Source: Clostridium sp. K4410.MGS-306 (GTDB taxonomy: Bacteria > Cyanobacteriota > Vampirovibrionia > Gastranaerophilales > Gastranaerophilaceae). From it: DNA of 64,000 bases. This document shows positions 52,037 to 60,581 of this stretch, piece after piece (position 1 is the first letter of the stretch; every line of letters starts with the position of its first letter). A model generated the notes under the pieces. The model searched no databases, had not been told where the DNA came from, and was given only the letters and a program-made list of their open reading frames with translations. A program made the translations under genes and the position numbers. The DNA lies in the NCBI GenBank assembly GCA_000980375.1, contig LARD01000005.1, forward strand, positions 1 to 64,000, written 5' to 3'.

Positions 52037-54532
52037 ATGGTTAGCGTACAACAACTTTCTTCACCGATTTTTACACACAAAAAGCTGAATCAAAACAATT
52101 TTGAAAACACAAATGTTGTAACATTGAAAGCACAGAATCCGAATCTTTTACAGGATTATCTTTCTCTTGTTGCGGGACAAAATCGTGCTTTAATTTCTTT
52201 TGGCAAGAAGCTTGAAGTATTAAATTATAATAATCAACGCCCTATTCATCCGGAAATGGTAAAACCAGCTGGGAAAAATTTTAGTGTAGATGCTTTTCGT
52301 AACGGAATTTCTTCATACGCTCAATGGAAAATAAGCACAGCCGCAACTGACCGTATTTACGGACGCCATCCCTGGCCTCAGATGGATCATATTAATGCCT
52401 GGATGGTCACAGCAGAGACAGACAAATTTATGTCAGTAGGCGGTCTGGGTAAAGTTGCCGCTGATTTGCCAAACAGCTTTAACAAACAGTTTAAAAACGG
52501 TGAAGATAAAATGATAAATATCACACCGATGTACACTGACAAAAATAAAAAGATAATTTCAAAAGACGGCAAAATGTTCTATCAATATGCTGCCAAAAAA
52601 GTAAAAGATCCAAAAACTAACGAAGAACATATAGTTTCTAAAAAAATAGAAATCACACCTGTTGGTACGGTAAATGTTCCTGTGTACAATCCATCATTAA
52701 ATTCAAAGACCGAAGATACTCTTGTAAACATCTATAAAGCTTATGCTGACTATACTAAAGATGATTTAGGTTACCCCAAAAATGACGGTACTTACTATTA
52801 TTTTCTGGATACTCCTGCAACAAGGGTTGATGAAAACGGCAAAACGGTAAAAAATGCACAGATATTCAATGTAGAAGACCGTGACCCATCCAACCCAAAC
52901 AATGGCACTCCTTATGCAAATAATATTTTTGGTACGGATGAAATCTTCAGGATGGCATTTTTCTCAAAAGCAGTTTATGAAATGATGAAAAATGCAAAAG
53001 AAGGTAAGCTAAAAGATATTGAAGCACCTAATTCTGTATTATTGAACGATTGGCACGCAGGCTCTCTTGCTGCAATGATTAACTATACTGCAAATGCCGA
53101 AGCAGATACAGGCAGAATGTCAAAAGAGGCAGGTGTTTACTTTGATAAACTTCCTATAATCTATATTGCCCACAATGTAGAGCACCAGGGCTCAACAAAC
53201 AATGATGACAACAAGAGAACAAGCATATTCGCCACATTATTCGGCGGTTACAGCGTGGATATTCTCCAAAATGCCTACAACTGGAGACCTGCTGATGATA
53301 AATACAAGCCAAAAGAAACAGATGCCTGTGCTTTGATGAAAGGCAACGGTTTTAGCTCTGCAATGACAGGCATGTCTCTTTCTGACAGAGTTGTACCCGT
53401 TTCTGAACATTACGGATATGAGCTTACAGCTTCTAATGTAAAAGCAAACGGTCTTATGGATCTGATGAAGGCAAGAGCATTCGGGGAAGGTCACACTATG
53501 ACCCCTATTACCAACGGGTATTCAAAAGCTCTTATTGCTCCGACAAAAGAACATATGGATAAGGTCTTTAATGAAACAAAACTTGACTTTACCTTAAACG
53601 GTTTGCAATCTATTGATTTTTCCAATATAAAACTTTTGCCTTATGAAGATGGTAATCTTGAAAATAAACTGCACAACAAAAATGCAGTTATGGATATTTT
53701 TAAACAAACTATTGAAAGAGAAAAAAGACTGATGTCACAGGGTGACTACGGCCCTAGAAAATATCTTTTGCACGATCCTTTCCATACGGATATAAGCTCT
53801 ATTAAAGATTTTTCAAACACTCCTGTAATCGCATATTCCGGCCGTGTAGATGCTCAAAAAGGCCTTGATTCAATCTTTAAAGATGCTATGTGGAAGTTTG
53901 TTTCGCACAATTTATACACCCCAAAAGAAAAACTACCTGTTTTTGTTATTGGCGGTAAGATTGCAAATACAGAGTCTTATAACTCACTTGCATATGACTT
54001 AAAAGACGAATTAATGAGAAAATCTAAAACAGAATCAGACCCTGTAAAAAGACAAGGTTACAAAAATATTGCCGAAAGAATTATTTTAATCAACGGCTTT
54101 GTCAGAACAGACCTGGTTGCCGCAGCTGCTGATCTGTTTCTTGTTCCTTCCAAATTTGAACCTTGCGGCCTTACTCAATTAGAAGCAATGGCCAAAGGTG
54201 CATTGCCGATTGCAACTTCCACAGGCGGTCTTGTAAACACAATCAAAGACAATGTTGACGGTTTCAGAACAGAGGAATTCTATGATATAGAAGACGGCTG
54301 GAGAACAACCACAAAACTGTACGGTGACAAGAATAAACCGAATAAGTTTGCCTCTAACGGCGACGCATACTGCGAAGCTATGGAAAGAGCATTAAATGTC
54401 TACTACAACGACCATAACCGTTTTGAACAAATGCAAAAAACAGCAATGCAAAATGACTTTAGCTGGGATAAAAAAGGCGGAGCGTTAGACAAATATATCA
54501 GCCTGATAAAAACAGGACGTATTAGCGCCTAA
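52037..54532 (+). CDS. glgA: Glycogen synthase (GT5), enlarged
   Basis: 831 aa against about 480 in typical GlgA. GT5 core: MSVGGLGKVAADLPNSF near residues 131-147 (the KxGGL ADP-glucose loop, here with SVGGLGK), HNVEHQG near 378, AYSGRVDAQKGLD near 600, and KFEPCGLTQLEAMAKG near 704-719 with the catalytic Glu. Extra length is the N-terminal ~115 residues and insertions at about 155-310. The N-terminal region contains RALISFGKK, a variant of the F-K-G motif, at residues 50-58. Makes alpha-1,4-glucan from ADP-glucose. AAGGAAA precedes the ATG. Confidence 0.9.
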   Translation: MVSVQQLSSPIFTHKKLNQNNFENTNVVTLKAQNPNLLQDYLSLVAGQNRALISFGKKLEVLNYNNQRPIHPEMVKPAGKNFSVDAFRNGISSYAQWKISTAATDRIYGRHPWPQMDHINAWMVTAETDKFMSVGGLGKVAADLPNSFNKQFKNGEDKMINITPMYTDKNKKIISKDGKMFYQYAAKKVKDPKTNEEHIVSKKIEITPVGTVNVPVYNPSLNSKTEDTLVNIYKAYADYTKDDLGYPKNDGTYYYFLDTPATRVDENGKTVKNAQIFNVEDRDPSNPNNGTPYANNIFGTDEIFRMAFFSKAVYEMMKNAKEGKLKDIEAPNSVLLNDWHAGSLAAMINYTANAEADTGRMSKEAGVYFDKLPIIYIAHNVEHQGSTNNDDNKRTSIFATLFGGYSVDILQNAYNWRPADDKYKPKETDACALMKGNGFSSAMTGMSLSDRVVPVSEHYGYELTASNVKANGLMDLMKARAFGEGHTMTPITNGYSKALIAPTKEHMDKVFNETKLDFTLNGLQSIDFSNIKLLPYEDGNLENKLHNKNAVMDIFKQTIEREKRLMSQGDYGPRKYLLHDPFHTDISSIKDFSNTPVIAYSGRVDAQKGLDSIFKDAMWKFVSHNLYTPKEKLPVFVIGGKIANTESYNSLAYDLKDELMRKSKTESDPVKRQGYKNIAERIILINGFVRTDLVAAAADLFLVPSKFEPCGLTQLEAMAKGALPIATSTGGLVNTIKDNVDGFRTEEFYDIEDGWRTTTKLYGDKNKPNKFASNGDAYCEAMERALNVYYNDHNRFEQMQKTAMQNDFSWDKKGGALDKYISLIKTGRISA

Positions 54533-54576
54533 TCTTAAAAAAATGAGTGCGTTAAATAAGCACGATAACATATAAA

Positions 54577-54605
54577 AAGCCGGAATTGTAATATTCCGGC
54601 TTTGC
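54577..54605. terminator. Terminator after glgA
   Basis: AAAGCCGGAAT and ATTCCGGCTTT pair with a short loop, between convergent glgA and lemA. T-rich on both sides, so likely bidirectional. Confidence 0.85.
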
Positions 54606-54624
54606 TTTAATTTTGGATTTATTT

Positions 54625-55194
54625 TTATAAATACTGATTTGCGTTAACAGGAGCTCTGTCAGTTTCTGTTGCTTCAAAATAGCTGTAATTCATTTCTTCA
54701 GCTGCAAGTCCGGCAAATAATGAACCGGGGAAAATCATAACAGAGTTTCTCAATTGTGTTAACGCTGAGTTGTAGAATCTTCTGGCAGCAGAGATGTGTT
54801 CTTCTACCTCGTTATATGTTTTCATTGCTTGAACCATTGTCTGGTCAGATTTCAATTGAGGATAGTTTTCTACAGAAACCATCAACTGTCCCATCAGGTT
54901 GTCGAGCATTCCTTCTGCTGCAAATTTTGCTTTTGAGCCGGAAGGTGCTTTCATTGCCTGTGTTCTTAATTCTGTTACTTTTTCGAAGATTTCTTTTTCG
55001 TGCTCCATGAATTTTTTTGCAATAGTCAAAATATTAGGTACAAGGTCGTGACGTTTTTTGAGTTGAACATCAATACCCGAAAGAGCTTCTCTAACAGCGT
55101 TTTTGTTTTTTATAACACCTGCATAAATAGCATATAGCCCGATAACTGCAACAACTACTACACCGACAATAATGAGAGTAAGTAAATCCATCAT
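54625..55194 (-). CDS. LemA-family protein
   Basis: 189 aa. One N-terminal membrane helix (about residues 4-26), then the LemA helical domain: NAVREALSGIDVQLKKRHDLVPN near 33-55, ENYPQLKSDQTM near 112, and RRFYNSALTQLRNSV near 139. Faces the cytoplasm or periplasm; molecular role not settled. AGGAG precedes a double ATG (55194/55191). Confidence 0.93.
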   Translation of the reverse strand: MMDLLTLIIVGVVVVAVIGLYAIYAGVIKNKNAVREALSGIDVQLKKRHDLVPNILTIAKKFMEHEKEIFEKVTELRTQAMKAPSGSKAKFAAEGMLDNLMGQLMVSVENYPQLKSDQTMVQAMKTYNEVEEHISAARRFYNSALTQLRNSVMIFPGSLFAGLAAEEMNYSYFEATETDRAPVNANQYL

Positions 55195-55262
55195 TTTCTC
55201 CTATTTTAAATCACTACGTAGATAATAGCATATTTAAAATGTGCTATTATCATCTGTTTATA

Positions 55263-55712
55263 TTAATACCCGCTTTTAAAATTTTGAATCATATTTATTG
55301 TAACAATATGTAGAACAGCTATGATTATAATATAAGTAATAAGCCCTGCAATTGCCCACTTTCGCTGTGTTTCATGAAAGTGAAAATGGTCTTTCCATTC
55401 TTTATTTTCCCAGGCCCACACATTGCCCTGAATGCCGCAGTAAATTGAAAATACTATACCAAGCAATATGCCAAGGTACGGTATAAGATACAAAATTATG
55501 CAAAAACAGGCTATAGGAGTATTGTTAAACAACCCCCATACCGGTGTAAGCAGGAAGGCGCCCCAGTTAAAACCGTTAATGGTCTTGGGAAACGCCTGTC
55601 CTTTAACTCTGTATCTGTTTTCTTGTTTCAGTTTTTCTGTATCATAACCGATTTGGATACTGTTTTTTGTACCGGCATTTCTTACTCTCGGTTGATATCT
55701 TTCATCTGACAT
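55263..55712 (-). CDS. DUF2628-like small membrane protein
   Basis: 149 aa. A polar N-terminus, the signature GFNWGAFLLTPVWGLFNN near residues 48-65, two hydrophobic helices (about 68-95), GIQGNVWAWENKEW near 98, and a final helix near 120-140. The WGAFLL-PVW pattern is that of DUF2628-type proteins. Follows minE by 41 bases on the same strand and could be cotranscribed. Function unknown. Confidence 0.75.
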   Translation of the reverse strand: MSDERYQPRVRNAGTKNSIQIGYDTEKLKQENRYRVKGQAFPKTINGFNWGAFLLTPVWGLFNNTPIACFCIILYLIPYLGILLGIVFSIYCGIQGNVWAWENKEWKDHFHFHETQRKWAIAGLITYIIIIAVLHIVTINMIQNFKSGY

Positions 55713-55753
55713 CTGTGATATACCTTTTTGTTTAATAAAAACAGTATAGCAGA

Positions 55754-56356
55754 TTATTTATTTTTTGTTTTCTTAGATTTTTTCTCTTCATCAGAATCTG
55801 TATTATTATCAGATTCTTCTGTTGAAGTTTCAGCTTCTTTTGATTCATCCCTGTCTTCAACATTTTCGTTATTTTCAGGTTCTTGAGATTCCTCTGTTTT
55901 ATTTTCTTCTTCATCCTGTTCAGAGTTATCAGATTCTGTCGAAGAGTCTTGTTCGTTTTCGTCACACTCCTGACTATTTTCATCGTTTTCAGAGTCTGAT
56001 TTTTCTTTAGCTTTTTCCTGTTCAAGCCTTTCTTGCTTTTCAAGCTCTTCTATTTCTTCTCTTGTTCTCGCTCTGATAACAGGAATATTAAGCATAAGTG
56101 CAATTTCATCACCATCTGCTTCAAGATTCAAATCCAGAGCTTCCTGATCAATTTCAATATATTTAGAAATAACGCAAATAAGCTGTTCTCTCATTTTTTG
56201 CATTGTTGCACCGTCAAGATTTGATCTGTCTTGCATTAAAACAAGTTTAAGTCTGTTTGTAGCTGTATCTTTTGCGCTTTCAGAGTTGTCTTCTTTATCT
56301 TTTTGGAAGAAGCTCAAGACTTTGTTGTAAAAATTGCTGAATATATTTTCGCTCAT
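55754..56356 (-). CDS. minE: MinE topological factor with a long acidic tail
   Basis: 200 aa against about 85-90 usual. Residues 1-95 are MinE: an amphipathic N-terminal helix (FSNFYNKVLSFFQ), the MinD-binding segment TATNRLKLVLMQDR, and the topological-specificity domain MREQLICVISKYIEI to LMLNIPVIR. Residues 96-200 are almost wholly Glu, Asp, Ser, Asn and Lys, with no fold expected. MinE drives MinD off the membrane to make the pole-to-pole pattern. AAAGGAG precedes the ATG. Third gene of minCDE. Confidence 0.92.
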   Translation of the reverse strand: MSENIFSNFYNKVLSFFQKDKEDNSESAKDTATNRLKLVLMQDRSNLDGATMQKMREQLICVISKYIEIDQEALDLNLEADGDEIALMLNIPVIRARTREEIEELEKQERLEQEKAKEKSDSENDENSQECDENEQDSSTESDNSEQDEEENKTEESQEPENNENVEDRDESKEAETSTEESDNNTDSDEEKKSKKTKNK

Positions 56357-56371
56357 GTCTTTGCTCCTTTC

Positions 56372-57202
56372 CTAATCCTGTTTGTCCGCTTTTTTATTTA
56401 TGCCCAAAAAGTTTTTTACTTTGGCAATAAATGCGGCAAACCCTTTAGGTTCATCAATGTTCAGGAATGGAACTTCTTCACCTTGTATACGTTTTGCAAC
56501 ATTGAGGTATGCTTTGCCTGCAAGAGAGTTTTCGTCATTTACAATAGGCTCTCCTCTGTTCGTAGATGTGATGATGCCGGTGTCTTCGGGGATTATACCG
56601 ATTAAATCGCAAGATAAAATATCGCATACGTCATCTACGCTCATCATATCATTTGCTTCAATCATACCCGGCCTTACACGATTAACAAGCAGTTTGTATG
56701 ATTTTATGCTGTCATTTGCTTCTAAAAGACCGATAATTCTATCAGCATCTCTTACTGCAGACATTTCCGGTGTTGTTACAACAACAGCTTCCGAAGCACC
56801 TGATACCGCTGTTTTAAAGCCTTCTTCAATACCAGCAGGACAGTCAACAAGAACAAAGTCAAAATCTTTTTGCAGCTGTTCACAGATTTCTTTAAGCTGG
56901 TCTGCTGTTACAGCCGATTTGTCTCTTGTTTGAGCGGCTGCCAAAAGGCAAAGGTTCGGGTTCTTTTTGTCTTTTACAAGTGCTTGTTTTAACTTGCAGC
57001 GCTCTTCAACTACGTCTACGAGTGTGTAAACGATACGGTTTTCCAACCCTAAAAGCAAGTCAAGGTTTCTTAACCCTATATCTGTGTCAATTAAAACAAC
57101 GCTTGAACCGTTTTTTGCTAATGCGGTACCTATATTGGCAGAGGTGGTAGTTTTGCCTACTCCTCCTTTGCCGGAAGTAATTACTATTACTCTCCCTGTC
57201 AT
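56372..57202 (-). CDS. minD: Septum site-determining ATPase MinD
   Basis: 276 aa, deviant Walker A SGKGGVGKTT at residues 10-19, DTDIGLRNLDLLLG near 39-52, DCPAGIEEGF near 119, and a basic C-terminal membrane-targeting helix (FIAKVKNFLGINKK). It dimerises with ATP on the membrane and recruits MinC. GGAG precedes the ATG. Ends 15 bases before minE. Confidence 0.97.
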   Translation of the reverse strand: MTGRVIVITSGKGGVGKTTTSANIGTALAKNGSSVVLIDTDIGLRNLDLLLGLENRIVYTLVDVVEERCKLKQALVKDKKNPNLCLLAAAQTRDKSAVTADQLKEICEQLQKDFDFVLVDCPAGIEEGFKTAVSGASEAVVVTTPEMSAVRDADRIIGLLEANDSIKSYKLLVNRVRPGMIEANDMMSVDDVCDILSCDLIGIIPEDTGIITSTNRGEPIVNDENSLAGKAYLNVAKRIQGEEVPFLNIDEPKGFAAFIAKVKNFLGINKKADKQD

Positions 57203-57234
57203 ATTCGCTGTGCTCCTTATTTTTTGTTTCTCTC

Positions 57235-58422
57235 TTATTTGTCGTTAATTTTTAAAATTACTATACTTCCGTTAATGTTTCTTGCTTCTTCGGGAGTAAA
57301 TGTATTTGATTTTTCTACATAAATATTTTTTATGTGGTCCGGTCTTCTTGCGTAAGAGTCTGCAATACGCAACTGTATAGCATTGAGATTGAGTGCTCTT
57401 ATTTTTGCTTTTGTGTTGCCTTTGCAGCCTGCATGTGCAATGCCGCCCAGTATACCCCATACTGTAATATCGCCTGCTGCGTGGATTTCACATCCCGGGT
57501 GGCAGTCACCTATTATTACCACGTTTCCGTTAGATTTGATTACCTGACCGGAACGTACTGTTTGTTTGTGATACTGGGTGTTCATTTGAAGTATTTCATA
57601 ATCTTCATCTGTCATCACTTCTTCCGGGATTTCAAAATTGTCTTCTGCCTCTTTTGTAAGCGGCCAATTTTTCATTTCATTCAGGTCTTTTTCTTCACTC
57701 AATATATTTTCGAGTTTAGTTTCGGAATCAAAAATACTGTCAAGCTGTTGTTGAATCTCTTCGTCTTTTTTGTCATCAACTACTGAAAAAGATGTTTGTG
57801 ATTGCTCTATTGCTGCTTTTTCTTCTTCCGGATTTTGTTTGTTAAATACAATATCAACATCAGCAGCGGAGCCTGTTTGCTGTGGTTCTTCTACAATTTC
57901 ATTTTCAGCTGCTTCTTCTTGCTCTGAGGCTTGTTCAGGTTCTTCTTCTTGCGATTGCTCTTGTTCTTGTTCTTCTTTTTCTTCTTCTTCTTCTTCTTCC
58001 TCTTCCTCTTCTTTTTCCTCTTCTTTTTCCTCAGGCTCTTCTTCTTCAATATGCTCCGTCATTGGTATGTATTGTTCAGAGGGCTCGTCTTCCGGTGCTT
58101 GAGCTTCAAGATTGCTCAACTCTTCTTGCAATTCTTCTTCAACATCTTTTGTTGAAATGCCTAATGTTGCAGCCGCAAGTTCTGTTTGCTGTGAGGCTGA
58201 TTCTATTAAAGAAAGAGTCGAATTTATGCTGCTGATAAGAGAGTTTATGCTCAAAATTTGAGACTGATTAAGCGTAATATCACCGAGTTTTAGCCAGATT
58301 CGTTTATTTGCGGCTTCTTCCTTTTCGATAATATTGCTCAATTCAAAAACAATGTCAGCAGGGCTGTTTGCCTGCGACAAATCAATAATGTATCTGTTAT
58401 TTAATTCCATATCCTTTAACAC
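57235..58422 (-). CDS. minC: Septum inhibitor MinC with a long acidic linker
   Basis: 395 aa against about 230 usual. A degenerate N-terminal part (about 1-95), then a strongly acidic linker (about 95-290) with an almost pure Glu run near residues 126-155, and a canonical MinC C-terminal domain from about 290: VRSGQVIKSNGNVVIIGD, GCEIHAAGDITVWG and LRGxAHAG-like GGIAHAG. The C-domain binds MinD and FtsZ tails. Start is GTG at 58422 or ATG at 58410; both lack ideal spacing. First gene of minCDE. Confidence 0.9.
   Translation of the reverse strand: MLKDMELNNRYIIDLSQANSPADIVFELSNIIEKEEAANKRIWLKLGDITLNQSQILSINSLISSINSTLSLIESASQQTELAAATLGISTKDVEEELQEELSNLEAQAPEDEPSEQYIPMTEHIEEEEPEEKEEEKEEEEEEEEEEEKEEQEQEQSQEEEPEQASEQEEAAENEIVEEPQQTGSAADVDIVFNKQNPEEEKAAIEQSQTSFSVVDDKKDEEIQQQLDSIFDSETKLENILSEEKDLNEMKNWPLTKEAEDNFEIPEEVMTDEDYEILQMNTQYHKQTVRSGQVIKSNGNVVIIGDCHPGCEIHAAGDITVWGILGGIAHAGCKGNTKAKIRALNLNAIQLRIADSYARRPDHIKNIYVEKSNTFTPEEARNINGSIVILKINDK
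57935..58050 (-). repeat. Glutamate-coding GAA/GAG microsatellite in minC
   Basis: On the plus strand a run of CTT/CTC triplets; in minC it encodes a nearly pure Glu tract. Such trinucleotide runs gain and lose units without shifting frame, so linker length may vary between strains. Confidence 0.8.
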
Positions 58423-58527
58423 CCGTTTTTTATAGACAATACCCCAATGGGCTGTAATTAAAGGATATATTAAATATGTGTTAATTACAATTAATTATGT
58501 TCTATTGTTTCAATTTGTTATAAAAAG

Positions 58528-59469
58528 TTATGAAACTTTTTTATTGATTTTTTTATTTAATTTTTCAAGTGACTTTTCAGCATCTTTTATTTCTGAAGGA
58601 AGTTGTTTGATGTCGTTTTTATAAGTATATATTTTATTTTGACATTCTTGTAATTCATCATCTATTCTTATAATCTGATTTTCTATGGTTCTTCTTCTGT
58701 TATCAGAATAAGTTGTTTTTAATGCATTTTCTTCTTCTTGAATAGCTCTTTTAAGCTCTTGAATTTGAGCTTTTTGTTCCGGAGTTCTTTCTGCTTCGGG
58801 AACAGCTTCCAACTGTGAAAGTGCATTTTTATGTGATTCCAAACTTGTTTGTACAGCATCTTTTTCGGTGTTGAAAGTTTCAAGCTGCTGTGCAAATTTT
58901 GCTTTGTCGGAATTAAGATTTGTCAATTTTTTTTCTGCACTTGCAAGATTTGTTTTTGCGTTATTCAATTTTGTATTTGCAGTGTTAATTGCTGTGCTTA
59001 AATTTTCAGCAGTATTGCGCATTGAGTTAAAATCTGATTTTTTATCATATTCGTCTGCTGTTTGTGTCAATGTAGCCAGTGTTTGATCAGATGCGGAAGC
59101 AGTGTCGGAAGAAGAGCTGCTTTTTTTCAAAGTTTTTATACCCTGTGCAATTCCAATACCGGCTGTTGTAAGGGTTGCAAGACCTGTTAACCCTGTAAGC
59201 ACTGCGGTTGTTGTTTCTAAAAAGCCCATTCCTCCGATTGATGAGCTTGTGCCTGTAGAACCGTATGCAATAGGATCTAAAGTATATTGTCTGGCCATAA
59301 AGGCGTTGAAATTTGATGAACCGTTTAATATGTTTCCTACATTAGTTTTTTCGAGAAGACCTCCGTTATTTGGATTCAAATTTGGACGTCCAAAATTATT
59401 AGAGGGATTACCTGCGTTAATGTCAGGTGTCTTTTTTAATTGATTTTGGAATTGGTTTAAACTAGACAT
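58528..59469 (-). CDS. Coiled-coil protein with a hydrophobic segment, function unknown
   Basis: 313 aa. Asn/Gly/Pro-rich N-terminus (1-70), a Gly/Thr/Ala-rich hydrophobic hairpin (about 80-112, TTTAVLTGLTGLATLTTAGIG), a Ser-rich linker, and a long coiled coil (about 140-310) with regular Leu/Ile spacing. No signal peptide. The layout resembles translocator or tape-like proteins, but no secretion genes are near. GAGGCAAG precedes the ATG. Shares its promoter block with the 91-aa gene at 43273. Confidence 0.68.
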   Translation of the reverse strand: MSSLNQFQNQLKKTPDINAGNPSNNFGRPNLNPNNGGLLEKTNVGNILNGSSNFNAFMARQYTLDPIAYGSTGTSSSIGGMGFLETTTAVLTGLTGLATLTTAGIGIAQGIKTLKKSSSSSDTASASDQTLATLTQTADEYDKKSDFNSMRNTAENLSTAINTANTKLNNAKTNLASAEKKLTNLNSDKAKFAQQLETFNTEKDAVQTSLESHKNALSQLEAVPEAERTPEQKAQIQELKRAIQEEENALKTTYSDNRRRTIENQIIRIDDELQECQNKIYTYKNDIKQLPSEIKDAEKSLEKLNKKINKKVS

Positions 59470-59497
59470 TTTCTTGCCTCTCTAAATAATTTATTCT

Positions 59498-59554
59498 CTA
59501 CATATATATAAAGTATATATTTATTTAAAAATTGCCTTTTTTGTATATACTCTT
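59498..59554 (-). promoter_or_regulatory. Upstream block shared with the gene at 43273
   Basis: On the minus strand AAGAGTATATAC (59554-59543), 7 bases, GCAATTTTTAAA (59535-59524), 11 bases, TTTATATATA (59512-59503), then TGTAG. Contains the palindrome GTATATAC. Lies between divergent genes. Confidence 0.6.
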
Positions 59555-59636
59555 GTAATATTTCTTAACAATCATTTTGTTACAATTGGGCAATCACTCT
59601 GTATTTGTGCTAAATTCGTACATAAGGTAAATTATT

Positions 59637-60572
59637 ATGGGTGAAAAATTAGATTTAATTACTATCGGAGAAAGCCTTATTGAGCTTTCCAGCGATAAAA
59701 GTCTCGCTTATGCCGATACTTTGGAAAAATACTACGGGGGTGACACTCTCTGTACAGCTGTAGCGGCATCGCGTCTTGGCTCTAAGGCCGGATATATTAC
59801 CAGAGTTGGCAATGACCCTTTTAGAGAATTTCTGATGGACAGCTGGCAGTCAGAAGGGCTGGATATTTCTCAAATTAAACTTATTGATGGTTTTAACGGA
59901 GTCTATTTTGTCGGACATCCGGAGTTTGGCGCAAAGGAATTTGTTTATTACCGCAAAAAAACTGCAGCAACCAAGCTTTCTGTTGATGATATTTCGCAAG
60001 AGTATATTTTGAGCGCAGATGTTATTTATGCAACAGGGGTTACTCAATCATTGTCTTTGAATGCGAAAGAAGCTGTGAAAAAAGCCTTTATGATTGCATC
60101 TGAGCACAATATGTCCACATCATATGACCCCAATTATGATTGCAGATTGTGGTCAACAGAAGATGCAAAAGATGCAATGTCAGAGCTTGAGCCGTATATA
60201 GATATAATGTTTTTGAGTCTTGAGCATGATGTAGTGAAGCTTTTTGAAATTGATTCTCCGGACAAATGCATTAAACACCTGTGGGATAAAGGAATAGGCA
60301 CTGTCGTTGTTAAATCGGCAAAGGACAAGGGCTATTTTGTAGGTTATGAAGGTGATATTATCTTTGTTAACTTCTATACAGAAGAGGTGTCAGATTCTAC
60401 AGGCTCGGGTGATGCCTTTAACGGTGCGTTTTTACATGGCTTAAATTCCGGAATGACACCTTTTGAAGCTGCTAAACTGGCTTCTATTGTTGCAGGTTTG
60501 CAATGCCATGGTATGGGGGCAATTAAGTCCATTCCATACAAAGAACAGGTCTATGCAGCATATTACGAATAA
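59637..60572 (+). CDS. PfkB-family sugar kinase
   Basis: 311 aa ribokinase-fold kinase. N-terminal DLITIGESLIEL near residue 6, GGDTLCTAVAASRLG near 34-48, and the C-terminal DSTGSGDAFNGAFLHGL near 254-270 with the catalytic Asp. Closest in style to 2-keto-3-deoxygluconate kinases or fructokinases. Ten bases upstream of csaB on the same strand, so they share a transcript; a role in envelope sugar supply is possible but unproven. Confidence 0.9.
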   Translation: MGEKLDLITIGESLIELSSDKSLAYADTLEKYYGGDTLCTAVAASRLGSKAGYITRVGNDPFREFLMDSWQSEGLDISQIKLIDGFNGVYFVGHPEFGAKEFVYYRKKTAATKLSVDDISQEYILSADVIYATGVTQSLSLNAKEAVKKAFMIASEHNMSTSYDPNYDCRLWSTEDAKDAMSELEPYIDIMFLSLEHDVVKLFEIDSPDKCIKHLWDKGIGTVVVKSAKDKGYFVGYEGDIIFVNFYTEEVSDSTGSGDAFNGAFLHGLNSGMTPFEAAKLASIVAGLQCHGMGAIKSIPYKEQVYAAYYE

Positions 60573-60581
60573 CGGAACATT

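Noticed and set aside
57770..58235. Long plus-strand frames opposite minC (Ser-rich and Leu-rich)
   Set aside because: They are antisense readings of the Glu-coding repeat, with no ribosome site or family match.
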